Shown here: positions 23,761-33,018 of the stretch, piece by piece | How the letters are laid out: each line of letters begins with the position of its first letter | Position numbering within the stretch: the first letter of the stretch is position 1 | Assembly (NCBI RefSeq): GCF_900114625.1 | Contig: NZ_FOZL01000001.1 | Coordinates: 3,534,001 to 3,598,000, forward strand | From: Granulicella pectinivorans | GTDB lineage: Bacteria > Acidobacteriota > Terriglobia > Terriglobales > Acidobacteriaceae | Reading direction: 5' to 3' | Length of the DNA: 64,000 nt | Translations under genes and position numbers: made by a program | Notes under the pieces: generated by a model | Databases searched by the model: none | Told to the model about the DNA's origin: nothing | The model's input: only the letters and a program-made list of their open reading frames with translations

Positions 23761-26700
23761 CTACTTGGCAGCCCGGACGGCCTCCGCCATCGCAGGAATC
23801 CTTACGTCGCCGTTCGGCCACAGATCGACGAACTTCTTGTAAGCGGTGGTCGCATTGCCTGCATCGCCGCTCTGCGCAAAGGCCCTCGCCTCACCAAGCT
23901 GGGCCAGCGGATACACATCGTTCATGAGCATCGCCGCGACGCCGCGATGCGCCAGTACAATCTGGAAGTCCACGAGTGCGACCTTGGTGTCGTGCATGTC
24001 GACGCGTGCCCGGCCGCGCAGGTAAGGTGTCAGCGAAACCAGGTCATAGGCCCTTGCCGCGTTCAGCGCCGTCAGCGCCGCCGCCGGGTCACCCGCCTTC
24101 AATAGAATCGCTGCATTCAGGTCGGGCAGATAAAATCCCGTCACCGCGGTGCTCTGCGGATACATCTGCGCCAGGATGTCCGCGCCCTTCTGGGCCGATA
24201 CCGAATCGCCGCACAGAGCTTCGGCCATCGCGCTGTTGAAGGTGCCGTGCATGCCTTCGCCTCGGGTAGACGCCGAACGCGCCAGCTCGAGCGCACCATC
24301 GCAGTCGCCGGCCAGCCCACGATTCAGCGCTGCCTGGCTCAGCAGGAATGCCGCACCCGACGATAACCCCTTGACGCCGTCCAGCTTTGCAGCCACGGCA
24401 CGCCATGCTTCGCGACCCAGCATCATCTGCCCGGTGCTGTCGAGATACACAGGATATCCGGCGCCTTCGGCCAGAGGCAGAGCCGCACCCTGATTGCTCT
24501 GGAACTGCATGACGGAGTCGTCGCCATGCCCGATCAGGTAAGACGCCAGCAGGTGCGTCCCGGTATGGACGAGACCGGCGCGCTGCGCCTGCTGCTCCAT
24601 CTGGAGTGCAGCCTCGTAGCGATCCGTGCCCAGCATGGCCAACTCCGCCTGCAGGTAGGCTTCCGGGTGGTAAGGATCGGACTCGATACTCTTCTGGGCC
24701 GCGTCGAGCGCATCGGCAAGATGACCCTGAAGACGAAGCACACGCGACAGATCGCAGAGCGCCTCGGCATCCGACGGTAACGCGGTCAGGACCTGGCGGA
24801 CCGCGGCAAGCGCGCGGTTGTAATCGCCGCTCGCGTTCATCTCGTAGGTGTACTGGGCGAGCAGCTTGGTGCGATCGCTCGCGTTTTCGACAGCATCCTG
24901 CGCCAGCCGCGCGGCATCGGCCGCCGCAACTTCCGCGTACTGATCGCGCAGAGCCCAGGCAAGTCCGATCTGCGCCTCGGCAAACTTGGGATCGAGCGTA
25001 GCCGCCTTCTGGTAGTAGGACAGCACATCCGCCGACCGGCCATACGGCTTCGCCGCCTCAGCCAGAGCCACCGCATGCAGGGCGTCGATGCTTGAGGTTC
25101 CCTCATGCCGCAGGGCCACATCGCTCTTCTGGATGGAGTCCCCCGTCTCGCCGAGATCGCTGCGGACCGTGTCCGAGATACGACCGATGGCATCCGAAAT
25201 CTGTTCACGACTCGCCGCCGTCTCGTCAATCCCCGCAATCTTCTGGTTCGACGCCACGTCCAGCACCGAGATGCTGATCGCATACGGACCGGAGCCGCTG
25301 ACAACACCGCTGAGGTACGCCTTCGCGCCCAGCTTCAGCGCGACCTTCTGAGGAAGCGTCGGATCCGTGCTCTGGCTGCCGTCCACGCCCATCAGCCGCA
25401 GGCCCGCTTCGTAGGCCTCGATACCGCGGATCTTCAGGTACGGCGACTGCCGCAACTGGATCGCGAGCCCGGCATTCAGCGCGCCGTTCAGTGTCTCGTC
25501 GCCGGTCTTGTTCTGGATCGTCGTAATCAGCAGAGCGTCCTGCGGAGCAAGCAGCGGACTGAACCGGCTTTTATGCGACGACCAGTAATAGAATCCTCCA
25601 CCGATGGCCAGTACCAGCAAAACGGCCAGAACACGCAACCTTCGTGCTCGACGCTCTCGCTTCAGACGTCCCGCCGGCAGATCGGACGCCGGCTCGTCAT
25701 AGTCTTCCTCCTCCTCCTCGTCCACCTCGGTATAGGAGACGTGACGAGGCTGGAAGCCACTCTCGCGAAGGCTGGATCCACGCGAGCCGGGATCCTCGTG
25801 CTTCGGAGAGCCGGCCAGCGGCTGTCCTGCCGTCGACATTCCCGAAGCACTTCGGATCGTCGACGCGCCAGACACCGGACGCATCGTTGGAGGCGGCGGA
25901 GTTGGCGCGGAAGGAGGTGCCGGCTGCGGCGACGGAGGCGGAATGTAAGGCGGACGCGACGCCTGGCTTCCACGCGATCCATCGGAAAGCTTCGCGGGGC
26001 GAATCACATCGGGATCGTGGACCTCGGAGCGGACCTCCGAGCGTGGCTGGAACGGCTCCCGGCTGGCCTCCAGATGCACCGGTGCATAGTTCGCATCGGG
26101 CTTCTTGAACGGCCTCTTGGCCCGCGCAACCGGATCCGCAGCACGTACCAGCGGAACACCCGGGGGGGTCGCGGGCGCGGACTTGCTGAACCATCCACCG
26201 CCACCCTTGCCTCCAACCTTCCCCAGCGCTTCGTAGAGTTCTGTCGCGGACTGGTAGCGGTCCTTCCGTTCCTTTGCCAGCAGCTTGTGAATGACCTTTT
26301 CGAGATCCTTGGGGATAGAGTCGTTCCAATCGCGAACCGGCTCCGGTTGCTGGCTCAGCAGTTGCACGAACACCAGAGCGCTCGTAGTTCCCTGGAACGG
26401 CACCTGTCGGGTTGCCATCTCGTACAGCACAACGCCGACGGAAAAGAGATCTGAACGGGCGTCGAGCTGCTCGCCGCGAGCCTGTTCAGGCGACATGTAG
26501 GCGACCGTACCGACGGTTGCGCCCGTCGAGGTCAGATCCCGCGAGTGACTGGAGTTCGAAGCGAGATCGAACTTGGCCAGGCCGAAGTCCAGAATCTTCG
26601 CCTGCCTCTGCCCGTTGGGCAGGTCCACCAGAAAGATGTTCGCCGGCTTGATATCGCGATGGATGATGCCACGCGCATGCGCTGCACCAAGCCCCATGGC

Positions 26701-27051
26701 GATCTCCTGCCCATAGCGGACGAGCTCCTCAACCGGAAGCGCTCCATGCGCGACACGGGATTTGATCGTCTCGCCTTCGAGCAGCTCCATCACAAGATAT
26801 GGCTCGCCGTCCTGTTCGCCGATATCGAAGATCGTACAAATATTAGGATGATTCAACGCCGAAGCGGCCCGCGCCTCACGCAGGAAACGCTCCTTATGGC
26901 CGGGCATCGCGTTATCGTCGTGCAGGACCTTGAGGCCCACCTCACGCATGAGCCGTCCATCCCACGCCCGGAAGACCGCACCCATCCCGCCGCTTCCCAG
27001 TCGCCCAAGAATCTCGTACGGCCCGAATCTTTGCCCAACGTCCGGAATCAT
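23761..27051 (-). CDS. Membrane-anchored Ser/Thr protein kinase with TPR sensor region
   Basis: A 1096-residue Hanks-type kinase. The kinase domain is at about residues 10-280: glycine loop LGSGGMGAVFRAW, catalytic Lys in GLKVL (residue 41), HRDIKPANIF (131-140), DFGLAK (155-160), MSPEQARGEQLDARSDLFSVGVVLYEM. A Pro/Ser-rich juxtamembrane linker (290-460) with an acidic patch near 445 leads to one transmembrane helix (about 472-490). The outer part starts with a TolB-like domain (LLITTIQNKTGDETLNGALNAGLA) and ends in TPR repeats containing the KYAEAQIGLAW-like helices around 690-900. All catalytic residues are intact. It would phosphorylate cytosolic targets in response to a periplasmic cue. 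Convergent with the transporter genes. Confidence 0.93.
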   Translation of the reverse strand: MIPDVGQRFGPYEILGRLGSGGMGAVFRAWDGRLMREVGLKVLHDDNAMPGHKERFLREARAASALNHPNICTIFDIGEQDGEPYLVMELLEGETIKSRVAHGALPVEELVRYGQEIAMGLGAAHARGIIHRDIKPANIFLVDLPNGQRQAKILDFGLAKFDLASNSSHSRDLTSTGATVGTVAYMSPEQARGEQLDARSDLFSVGVVLYEMATRQVPFQGTTSALVFVQLLSQQPEPVRDWNDSIPKDLEKVIHKLLAKERKDRYQSATELYEALGKVGGKGGGGWFSKSAPATPPGVPLVRAADPVARAKRPFKKPDANYAPVHLEASREPFQPRSEVRSEVHDPDVIRPAKLSDGSRGSQASRPPYIPPPSPQPAPPSAPTPPPPTMRPVSGASTIRSASGMSTAGQPLAGSPKHEDPGSRGSSLRESGFQPRHVSYTEVDEEEEEDYDEPASDLPAGRLKRERRARRLRVLAVLLVLAIGGGFYYWSSHKSRFSPLLAPQDALLITTIQNKTGDETLNGALNAGLAIQLRQSPYLKIRGIEAYEAGLRLMGVDGSQSTDPTLPQKVALKLGAKAYLSGVVSGSGPYAISISVLDVASNQKIAGIDETAASREQISDAIGRISDTVRSDLGETGDSIQKSDVALRHEGTSSIDALHAVALAEAAKPYGRSADVLSYYQKAATLDPKFAEAQIGLAWALRDQYAEVAAADAARLAQDAVENASDRTKLLAQYTYEMNASGDYNRALAAVRQVLTALPSDAEALCDLSRVLRLQGHLADALDAAQKSIESDPYHPEAYLQAELAMLGTDRYEAALQMEQQAQRAGLVHTGTHLLASYLIGHGDDSVMQFQSNQGAALPLAEGAGYPVYLDSTGQMMLGREAWRAVAAKLDGVKGLSSGAAFLLSQAALNRGLAGDCDGALELARSASTRGEGMHGTFNSAMAEALCGDSVSAQKGADILAQMYPQSTAVTGFYLPDLNAAILLKAGDPAAALTALNAARAYDLVSLTPYLRGRARVDMHDTKVALVDFQIVLAHRGVAAMLMNDVYPLAQLGEARAFAQSGDAGNATTAYKKFVDLWPNGDVRIPAMAEAVRAAK

Positions 27052-27332
27052 TCCCTAATGCCTTCCTGCCGATTAATCCTGCACTCCTGGGACGATAGGA
27101 TCCCCACCAAGGACTACCGCGAGTTGTCGAACTCGAGGACTGCTCAAATGAATTTGCTTTTACGCATCATACCGATATCCTGCCGCCTAGGTAATCCCCC
27201 GCACCAAGTTCGCCTCCTCTGGACCGAAACGATCACGAAAAACGTGCGTCCCAAGAAGGAGCAGGCAGGCAAAGCCCTGGTTCCTGGATCTTCCCACCGC
27301 ACGCATCAAGCTCCCACGCCCGTTTCAACTGC

Positions 27333-28964
27333 ATGGGACCTCTTCAAACCCGCATCTATACTGAATCCAGAGGCCGCTACCCCAGAGTGACGACTCCACC
27401 CAGCACGATACGCTCTCGCCTCCTCACTCGAACAGCACTTTTTCTCGAAGGCCGACCCTGGATTCCGATCGCCTTCCTCGGCGCGGTCTATCTTCTATCC
27501 GCGCTGGCCGCCTCCCGGTCGAAGCCGCTCTGGCATGACGAACTGTTCACCTTCTGGATCGCCCAGGCACCCACCTTGCGCGACCTGCTGGCCGAACTTC
27601 GCATCGTCGACCTGAACCCTCCACTCGTCTACCTGGCCACCAGGCTGTCCTTCAAGCTCCTTGGCATCAGTACCCTCACCACGCGCCTTCCCGAGATCAT
27701 CGCGTTTCTCGTGGCAATGCTTGCGGTCTACCGGATCGTGCAGCGCAGGGCGGGTGTCCTCTACGGAGGCCTCGCCGCCGCCTTCTTTCTGGGCGGACTG
27801 GCTTCAGAACTGGCTATCGAGGCCCGGCCCTACGCCATGCTGCTGGCTTTCCTCGGCATCTCGTTTGCCGCGTGGCAGAGCCTCTGGGACCCACTTCCTC
27901 CGCGGAATCGTGGATGGACCCTCGCCGTGCTGGCTCTGGCTGGGGCCGGCCTGCTGATGAGTCACATCTTCGGGCTTCTCGCCTGGGCGGCCCTCGGCGC
28001 AGGCGAGATTTCGCATCTGCTCGTACGCCGAAGGCTTCGTCCGAGCCTGCTTCCGGCGCTCGTGTGGCTCATTCCTCTGGTCTCGGTCGCGGCTTATCTG
28101 CCGGCGCTCCGCAACCACGCACGCTCCTACTTCCCTGCGGCCTTTGTGCCGGGCGGCGACGATGTCTTCCTCTTCTATATCTCGCACGTCGACCGCGAGT
28201 TGGTCGCCCTATGGCTCACCGCACTCGCCATCCTGCTTCTGCTCGGCCGCGCCGCCCTGCGTCCCGCCCGTCCCTTCGTCCTCAACCGTGCGGAGTGGAC
28301 CGCCACGATCGGCCTGATGCTCATCCCCGCCCTGCTGATGGCTTGGCTGATGCTGTCGAACGCCGCCTTCTTTCCTCGCTACGGAATCGCCGCCAGCTTC
28401 GCCATCGCGATCTTCACGGCAGTCTTTGTGGCGTGGTGGACCGACCGTGACCCGCGCGCCGCCCTGCTCGGTATCCTGGTCGCTCTCCTTATCCAGGGAC
28501 AGCTTCCCACTGCCATCGACGAACTGCTCCACCCGGCACGGCTTGCCCACACGGAGCCCGTCGTCGCTCCGTGCGCGGCCTGCGCCGTCACGGCAGCGCT
28601 GGATCCTTCGCTCCCCCTCGTCGACGCCAGCGGCCTCGCCTTCCTGGAGATGAATCACCGCGAATCCCCCTCTACTCTGGATCGGATCTTCTACCTCACC
28701 GATCCTTCGGCGTCTCTGCAGTATGCGCATGCGAATATCTTCGAAGGGATGGGCGACGAGGCGCGGGTCTTTCCATTGCGTGGCCACGTCCAAAACTACG
28801 AAGTGTTTCGCCGTCAGCACGCTCACTTTTTCGTCCTCGGGACCTTCGATTACCCTGAGGACTGGCTGCTGAGAAAACTTCAGGCGGATGGCGCAAATCT
28901 CCGCGTCCTCCAGCGCGTTTCCGACTCCTATAAAGATCACGAACTGTACGAGGTAACCTTTTAG
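27333..28964 (+). CDS. GT39-like membrane glycosyltransferase
   Basis: A polytopic inner-membrane enzyme of 543 residues from ATG 27333; a GTG at 27387 is an equal start and neither has a clear ribosome site. The first loop carries KPLWHDELFTFWIAQAPTLRDLL, the acidic WxDE motif of GT-C transferases (ArnT/PMT type). NPPLVYLATRLSFKLLG, typical of the same loop, follows. About eleven helices and a C-terminal soluble domain of 130 residues follow. Such enzymes move a sugar from a polyprenyl-phosphate donor to lipid or protein on the periplasmic side. Acceptor not predictable. Confidence 0.82.
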   Translation: MGPLQTRIYTESRGRYPRVTTPPSTIRSRLLTRTALFLEGRPWIPIAFLGAVYLLSALAASRSKPLWHDELFTFWIAQAPTLRDLLAELRIVDLNPPLVYLATRLSFKLLGISTLTTRLPEIIAFLVAMLAVYRIVQRRAGVLYGGLAAAFFLGGLASELAIEARPYAMLLAFLGISFAAWQSLWDPLPPRNRGWTLAVLALAGAGLLMSHIFGLLAWAALGAGEISHLLVRRRLRPSLLPALVWLIPLVSVAAYLPALRNHARSYFPAAFVPGGDDVFLFYISHVDRELVALWLTALAILLLLGRAALRPARPFVLNRAEWTATIGLMLIPALLMAWLMLSNAAFFPRYGIAASFAIAIFTAVFVAWWTDRDPRAALLGILVALLIQGQLPTAIDELLHPARLAHTEPVVAPCAACAVTAALDPSLPLVDASGLAFLEMNHRESPSTLDRIFYLTDPSASLQYAHANIFEGMGDEARVFPLRGHVQNYEVFRRQHAHFFVLGTFDYPEDWLLRKLQADGANLRVLQRVSDSYKDHELYEVTF

Positions 28965-29025
28965 CTCGCACCTCGGTCCCCGCAGAAGACGCCAAACCCG
29001 CGCAAGGCGCAACGAGACCCCGAAC

Positions 29026-29811
29026 ATGTCCGATTCGAACATCCTGTACAGCACGCAGAACACCGATCCCAACCGCGGCTTGACTCCCTCCCCGAAGGCA
29101 CCCAGTGGCACCTGCAAGGCGGAGCGCCAGACCATTCTGCTCGACGCCGACGACACGCTGTGGGAGAACAATATCTACTTTGAGCAGGCCATCGCCGCCT
29201 TCATCTCCTACCTCGACCACCGCGTCCACTCCGCCGACGAGGTGCGCGAACACCTCAACCTGTGCGAGCGAGCCACAATCGCGGCGCATGGATACGGACT
29301 CAAGAGCTTCCGCAAGTCGTTGGTCAACTGCTTCGAGAAACTCTCCGACGCGCCGATGACGCCGGAGAAGCACGACCGCATCGTCAGCTTTACCAACTCC
29401 ATCTCCGACGCGAACATCGAGCTTCTGCCCGGCGTCGCGGAGACGCTGGCCGAGCTCTCGAAACGGCACAGATTGATTCTTGTCACCAAGGGCAATGTGG
29501 AAGAACAGACGCAAAAGCTCCACCGCTCCGGACTCGCCCCCCTCTTTTCCGCCGTCGAGGTGCTGGAAGAGAAGCACGATACCGCTTATCGCACAGTCAT
29601 TCAGCGTCACGCATGCGACAGCGCCAACACCTGGATGGTCGGAAACAGCCCTCGCTCGGACATCAATCCTGCGCTCGCAGCCGGTCTTCATGCGGTGTTT
29701 ATCCCACATGACTACACCTGGGTGCTGGAGCACGAGACGGTCAATCAGCCATCCGCCGGACAACATCTTTTAGAGCTCGCGCGCTTCTCCGATCTGTTGC
29801 TTCATTTTTAG
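29026..29811 (+). CDS. HAD-superfamily hydrolase
   Basis: A 261-residue cytoplasmic phosphatase-fold protein. Motif I is TILLDADDTLWENN (DxDxT with both Asp), motif II is ILVTKGN, a Lys-bearing helix follows (VLEEKHDTAYRTVI), and motif IV is MVGNSPRSDINPALAAG. The cap is the helical C1 type between about residues 50 and 130. The first ~35 residues are low-complexity and may be a start-site artefact. It is probably a phosphatase of small metabolites; substrate unknown. It sits just before tRNA-Leu and secG on the same strand. Confidence 0.87.
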   Translation: MSDSNILYSTQNTDPNRGLTPSPKAPSGTCKAERQTILLDADDTLWENNIYFEQAIAAFISYLDHRVHSADEVREHLNLCERATIAAHGYGLKSFRKSLVNCFEKLSDAPMTPEKHDRIVSFTNSISDANIELLPGVAETLAELSKRHRLILVTKGNVEEQTQKLHRSGLAPLFSAVEVLEEKHDTAYRTVIQRHACDSANTWMVGNSPRSDINPALAAGLHAVFIPHDYTWVLEHETVNQPSAGQHLLELARFSDLLLHF

Positions 29812-29891
29812 CTTTCGTGGTGCTATACTCAACCTCGGATTGATGGTTTTACGTCACTGTCCTGCACCGCACTATGTGCAGGCGACTCCGA

Positions 29892-29976
29892 GCGGAGGTG
29901 GCGAAATTGGCAGACGCACTAGCTTGAGGTGCTAGCGCCGCAAGGCATAGGGGTTCAAGTCCCCTCCTCCGCACCA
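29892..29976 (+). tRNA. tRNA-Leu (GAG), CCA encoded
   Basis: Acceptor GCGGAGG (29892-29898) pairs with CCTCCGC (29966-29972), followed by discriminator A and encoded CCA (29974-29976). The anticodon loop TTGAGGT between CTAGC/GCTAG arms reads GAG. A long variable arm and GGTTCAAGT T-loop confirm leucine class. Confidence 0.97.
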
Positions 29977-30039
29977 ATCCACCCATTTGAGCCGTCCCCT
30001 CGGGGATTCGGCAGCTAAAAAGAGGTTCCAGAGCACCCG

Positions 30040-30333
30040 ATGGTTTATTTTCTCGTCTTCATCCATATTGTCGTCTGCCTGTTCCTCATCGGTGTTGTTC
30101 TTCTCCAGACCGGCAAGTCCGCTGATCTCGCCGGAGCCTTCGGCGGCCAGGGTTCACAGACTGCCTTCGGTCCTCGCGGAGCTTCGAACCTTCTCACCAA
30201 GCTGACCACCTACTCCGCGGTCATCTTCATGCTCACCTCGATCGGCCTCACGATTCTGCTCTCGCGCTCCAGCGGTGACCACTCGGTCCTCTCCGGGACG
30301 AAGACCACCCAGACGACCCCGGCCAAGAAGTAA
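30040..30333 (+). CDS. secG: Preprotein translocase subunit SecG
   Basis: A 97-residue two-helix inner-membrane protein with the SecG pattern VYFLVFIHIVVCLFLIGVVLLQ followed by GKSADLAGAFGGQGSQTAFGPRGA, which is the conserved cytoplasmic loop, then a second helix and a Thr/Lys tail. SecG stimulates SecA-driven export through SecYEG. It is preceded by tRNA-Leu and followed by a strong terminator, so it is probably its own short unit. Length and motif are typical. Confidence 0.97.
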   Translation: MVYFLVFIHIVVCLFLIGVVLLQTGKSADLAGAFGGQGSQTAFGPRGASNLLTKLTTYSAVIFMLTSIGLTILLSRSSGDHSVLSGTKTTQTTPAKK

Positions 30334-30356
30334 GCAACCACAGACCAGGTTCTCTC

Positions 30357-30388
30357 AACCCCACCCCAGCGGTGGGGTTTTGCTTTTC
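30357..30388 (+). terminator. Intrinsic terminator after secG
   Basis: A nine-base perfect stem AACCCCACC (30357-30365) / GGTGGGGTT (30371-30379) with loop CCAGC and a T-rich tail (TTGCTTTT) lies 23 bases after the secG stop and just before the next gene's ribosome site. Confidence 0.88.
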
Positions 30389-30406
30389 TACGAAAAAAGG
30401 AGATCT

Positions 30407-31060
30407 ATGATCCGCGAAACACTCCCCGTCGGCATGCTCCAGTGCAACTGTTCCATCCTCGGCGACGAGACCACCCGCGAGGCCATCGTCGTCGATCCCG
30501 GCGCGGACATCCACCGCATCCTGGCCCGTCTCGCCGCCCACCAACTCACCGTCAAGCAGATCGTCATCACCCACGCCCACATCGATCACATCGCCGGCGC
30601 ACTTGAACTCAAGCGCATCACCGGTGCCCCCATCCTCTACAACCAGCAGGACCTTCCCCTCGTCGCCATCATGGACACGCAGGCCGGCTGGCTCGGCATC
30701 GCGACTCCGGAGGTTCTCCCTCCCGACGACCACCTTCAGGACAACCGCACTCTCCACCTGGGATCCATCCCCGCGACCGTCCTCCACACCCCCGGCCACA
30801 CTCCCGGAAGCCTGTGCCTCCATCTCCCCACCGAAAGCCTCCTCATCGCCGGCGACACCCTCTTCGCCGGCTCCATCGGCCGCACCGACCTCCCCGGCGG
30901 CAATCCGAAGACGATCCTCACCTCGATCCGTGACCGCCTCCTCATCCTTCCCGACGACACCCAGGTGATCGCAGGCCACGGCCCCGCAACCACCATTGGC
31001 AGCGAGCGCGAAGGCAACCCATTTCTCCAACCCCAGCAAAAACAGCACTTTCCGACTTAA
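30407..31060 (+). CDS. Glyoxalase II-like MBL-fold hydrolase
   Basis: A 217-residue cytoplasmic metallo-hydrolase. The ATG at 30407 has AAAGGAG seven bases upstream and starts MIRETLPVGMLQCNCSIL; the frame from 30275 crosses the terminator and is rejected. All metal motifs are intact: THAHIDHIAG, HTPGHTPGSL, IAGDTLFAGSIGRTDLPGG and IAGHGPATTIGSER. The compact size and GRTDLPGG loop match type II glyoxalase-like proteins (YcbL/GloC group), which hydrolyse S-lactoylglutathione or related thioesters. Glutathione itself may not be the thiol here. Confidence 0.9.
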   Translation: MIRETLPVGMLQCNCSILGDETTREAIVVDPGADIHRILARLAAHQLTVKQIVITHAHIDHIAGALELKRITGAPILYNQQDLPLVAIMDTQAGWLGIATPEVLPPDDHLQDNRTLHLGSIPATVLHTPGHTPGSLCLHLPTESLLIAGDTLFAGSIGRTDLPGGNPKTILTSIRDRLLILPDDTQVIAGHGPATTIGSEREGNPFLQPQQKQHFPT

Positions 31061-31111
31061 ACCATCAACCGGAACTTTACACGCATCGCTCGAAGTATTA
31101 ACAACCTTGGT

Positions 31112-32227
31112 TCACCCCAGCAACGCCATGGCACGCCTGAAACCCTTCACCGGTCCAAGCAGACTGGCGACCACCCTCCCCGGCCCTGCCAACCCATAAA
31201 AGCTCCCTGGATGCACCAAAACGCCCGTCTCCGCGAGCAAATCCTCCGCCGTCCCCCCGCCGTCGAGCAGCAAAACCACGCACCACCCGGACTCAACCGG
31301 CAGATGTCTCCCACGCACCAGCCCCAGATTCTCCCGCACCCGCTCACGAATCTGCGCCTGAATCCCCCAGCGACCCGCGAGCCAATGCGGCAACGCCCTC
31401 TGCGCCGGAGCCCCCATCGAGAGAAACGTATCCGCCACCACCTCCAGCCGCCGCAGCGCCTCGTCCGCCCCCGGCCCAAACGTGACACACCAACCCACCT
31501 TCATCTGCGGAAGCCCCGCGACCTTGCTCAAGCCACTCAAAACAAAAGTCAAGCAACCATGCTTACCTTTCGCAAAGCTCTCTCCACCCTCCCCCGTCAC
31601 CGGATAATCCAGAAAAACCTCATCGACGATCAGCGCCAGCCCGTGCCGTGCGCAGAGCTCTTCCAGCCGTTCCCGCTCAGCCAGCCGCGTCCAGTGCCCC
31701 GTAGGATTCGCCGGATTCACCACCAGAATCGCCTTCGTACGCGGCCCAATCATGCGTTCCAGCTCCGCAAAGTCGATCCACCAGCCGAAGTCCCAGAACA
31801 GCGGATAGCTCCTGACCGTCACATCCGTCACATCCGCCAGAAAGTCGAACAGCGGATACCCCGGCCGCGCCACCAGCACCTCATCCCCCGCATCGCAGAG
31901 CAGCCGGAAAAGATACCCGTACGCCTCTGACGTGCTCGTCGTGAGCATCACCTGCGCGGGGTCAACCGATGCTCCATGATCCGCGTAATACCCGCAGACG
32001 GCCTCCCTGGCGGATCGCATCCCCATCGGATCGGCGTCGTAGACCAGCGCCGCGCGGTCGGCCAACGCGCCCAGAATCCCCTCAGCATCGTATGCAAAGC
32101 CACACACCGTGGGATTCGAGAGGGTTAGGTCGACGACCTCCCGTCCTGAAGCACGCGCCTCCCTCACTGCCGCCGCAAACCCGCTTTCCCCCGTATCCCA
32201 ACCCGTCCGCCGTGAAAAACCCTTCAT
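31112..32227 (-). CDS. PLP-dependent aminotransferase, class I/II
   Basis: A 371-residue cytoplasmic enzyme of aspartate-aminotransferase fold. TLSNPTVCGF, ARPGYPLFDFL, VVNPANPTGHW, IVDEVFLDY and SGLSKVAGLPQMKVGW are all present. The Lys in SGLSK is the pyridoxal Schiff-base residue, and NPANPTG binds the cofactor. It is divergent from the HAD gene at 32264 with only 36 bases between the starts, so the two promoters overlap. Amino-acid substrate not assignable. Confidence 0.92.
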   Translation of the reverse strand: MKGFSRRTGWDTGESGFAAAVREARASGREVVDLTLSNPTVCGFAYDAEGILGALADRAALVYDADPMGMRSAREAVCGYYADHGASVDPAQVMLTTSTSEAYGYLFRLLCDAGDEVLVARPGYPLFDFLADVTDVTVRSYPLFWDFGWWIDFAELERMIGPRTKAILVVNPANPTGHWTRLAERERLEELCARHGLALIVDEVFLDYPVTGEGGESFAKGKHGCLTFVLSGLSKVAGLPQMKVGWCVTFGPGADEALRRLEVVADTFLSMGAPAQRALPHWLAGRWGIQAQIRERVRENLGLVRGRHLPVESGWCVVLLLDGGGTAEDLLAETGVLVHPGSFYGLAGPGRVVASLLGPVKGFRRAMALLG

Positions 32228-32263
32228 CTCCCAATCCTAAATCTCCCCTAAAATGGTGCGAGC

Positions 32264-32884
32264 ATGACCGACATTCAGGCAGTCCTCTTCGACTACGGCA
32301 TGGTCCTCTCCGGCCCTGCTCACCCGCCCGTCTGGGCCCATATGCAGCAACTCACCGGCCTCTCCCCGGACGCATTCGACGCAGCCTACTGGGCGCCCCG
32401 CCGCGACTACGACCGCGGAGCCCTCACAGGCCGGGCCTACTGGCAGGCCGTCTCCCCCGCGTCCGACGCCGCCACCATCGATCTCCTCATCCAGGCTGAC
32501 ACCGATCTCTGGACCCAGCCCAACCCGCCCATGCTCGAGTGGGCTCGCGCCCTCCAGCATGCCGGCATCCGCACCGGCATCCTCTCCAACCTCGGCGATG
32601 CCATGACCGAGGGCGTCCTTTCGCGCTTCGACTTCGCTGCCTTCCACCACCGCACCTGGTCCTACACCGTAGGCCACGCCAAGCCGGAGCCGCAGATCTA
32701 CGCCCACGCCGTCGCCGGACTCGCCACCCCTGCCGCCCACATCCTCTTCCTCGATGATCGCGAAGAGAACATCCAGGGTGCCCAGCAAGCGGGGCTTCAG
32801 ACCCTGCTCTACACCACCCACCAGGCCTTTGAGGCCGAGATGCATGTCCGTGGGCTGGATTCCCTTCTCCACCCGTCGCGGTAA
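32264..32884 (+). CDS. HAD-family hydrolase (epoxide-hydrolase N-domain-like subtype)
   Basis: A 206-residue cytoplasmic protein. Motif I reads AVLFDYGMVL, with Gly in the second Asp position, the form seen in the YihX/epoxide-hydrolase N-terminal phosphatase group. LSNLGDAM (motif II), KPEPQIYAHAV (motif III Lys) and ILFLDDREENIQGAQQAGLQ (motif IV) are intact. A helical cap occupies about residues 18-80. It probably dephosphorylates a sugar phosphate or similar small molecule. Confidence 0.87.
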   Translation: MTDIQAVLFDYGMVLSGPAHPPVWAHMQQLTGLSPDAFDAAYWAPRRDYDRGALTGRAYWQAVSPASDAATIDLLIQADTDLWTQPNPPMLEWARALQHAGIRTGILSNLGDAMTEGVLSRFDFAAFHHRTWSYTVGHAKPEPQIYAHAVAGLATPAAHILFLDDREENIQGAQQAGLQTLLYTTHQAFEAEMHVRGLDSLLHPSR

Positions 32885-33018
32885 TCTTACCCGTTCCAAA
32901 ATGGGCCATCCCAATTCCATTTATCTCCGCCTTTTGCTAAAGTTTCGCCATAGAACAGGCCCCACCATGGATATTGAGGACAGGCTGCACCCTGAGCTTC
33001 CCCGCAGCCACAAGGCCC

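Noticed and set aside
25105..26454. Plus-strand open frame antisense to the Ser/Thr kinase
   Set aside because: Shadow of a clearly intact kinase; no signature.
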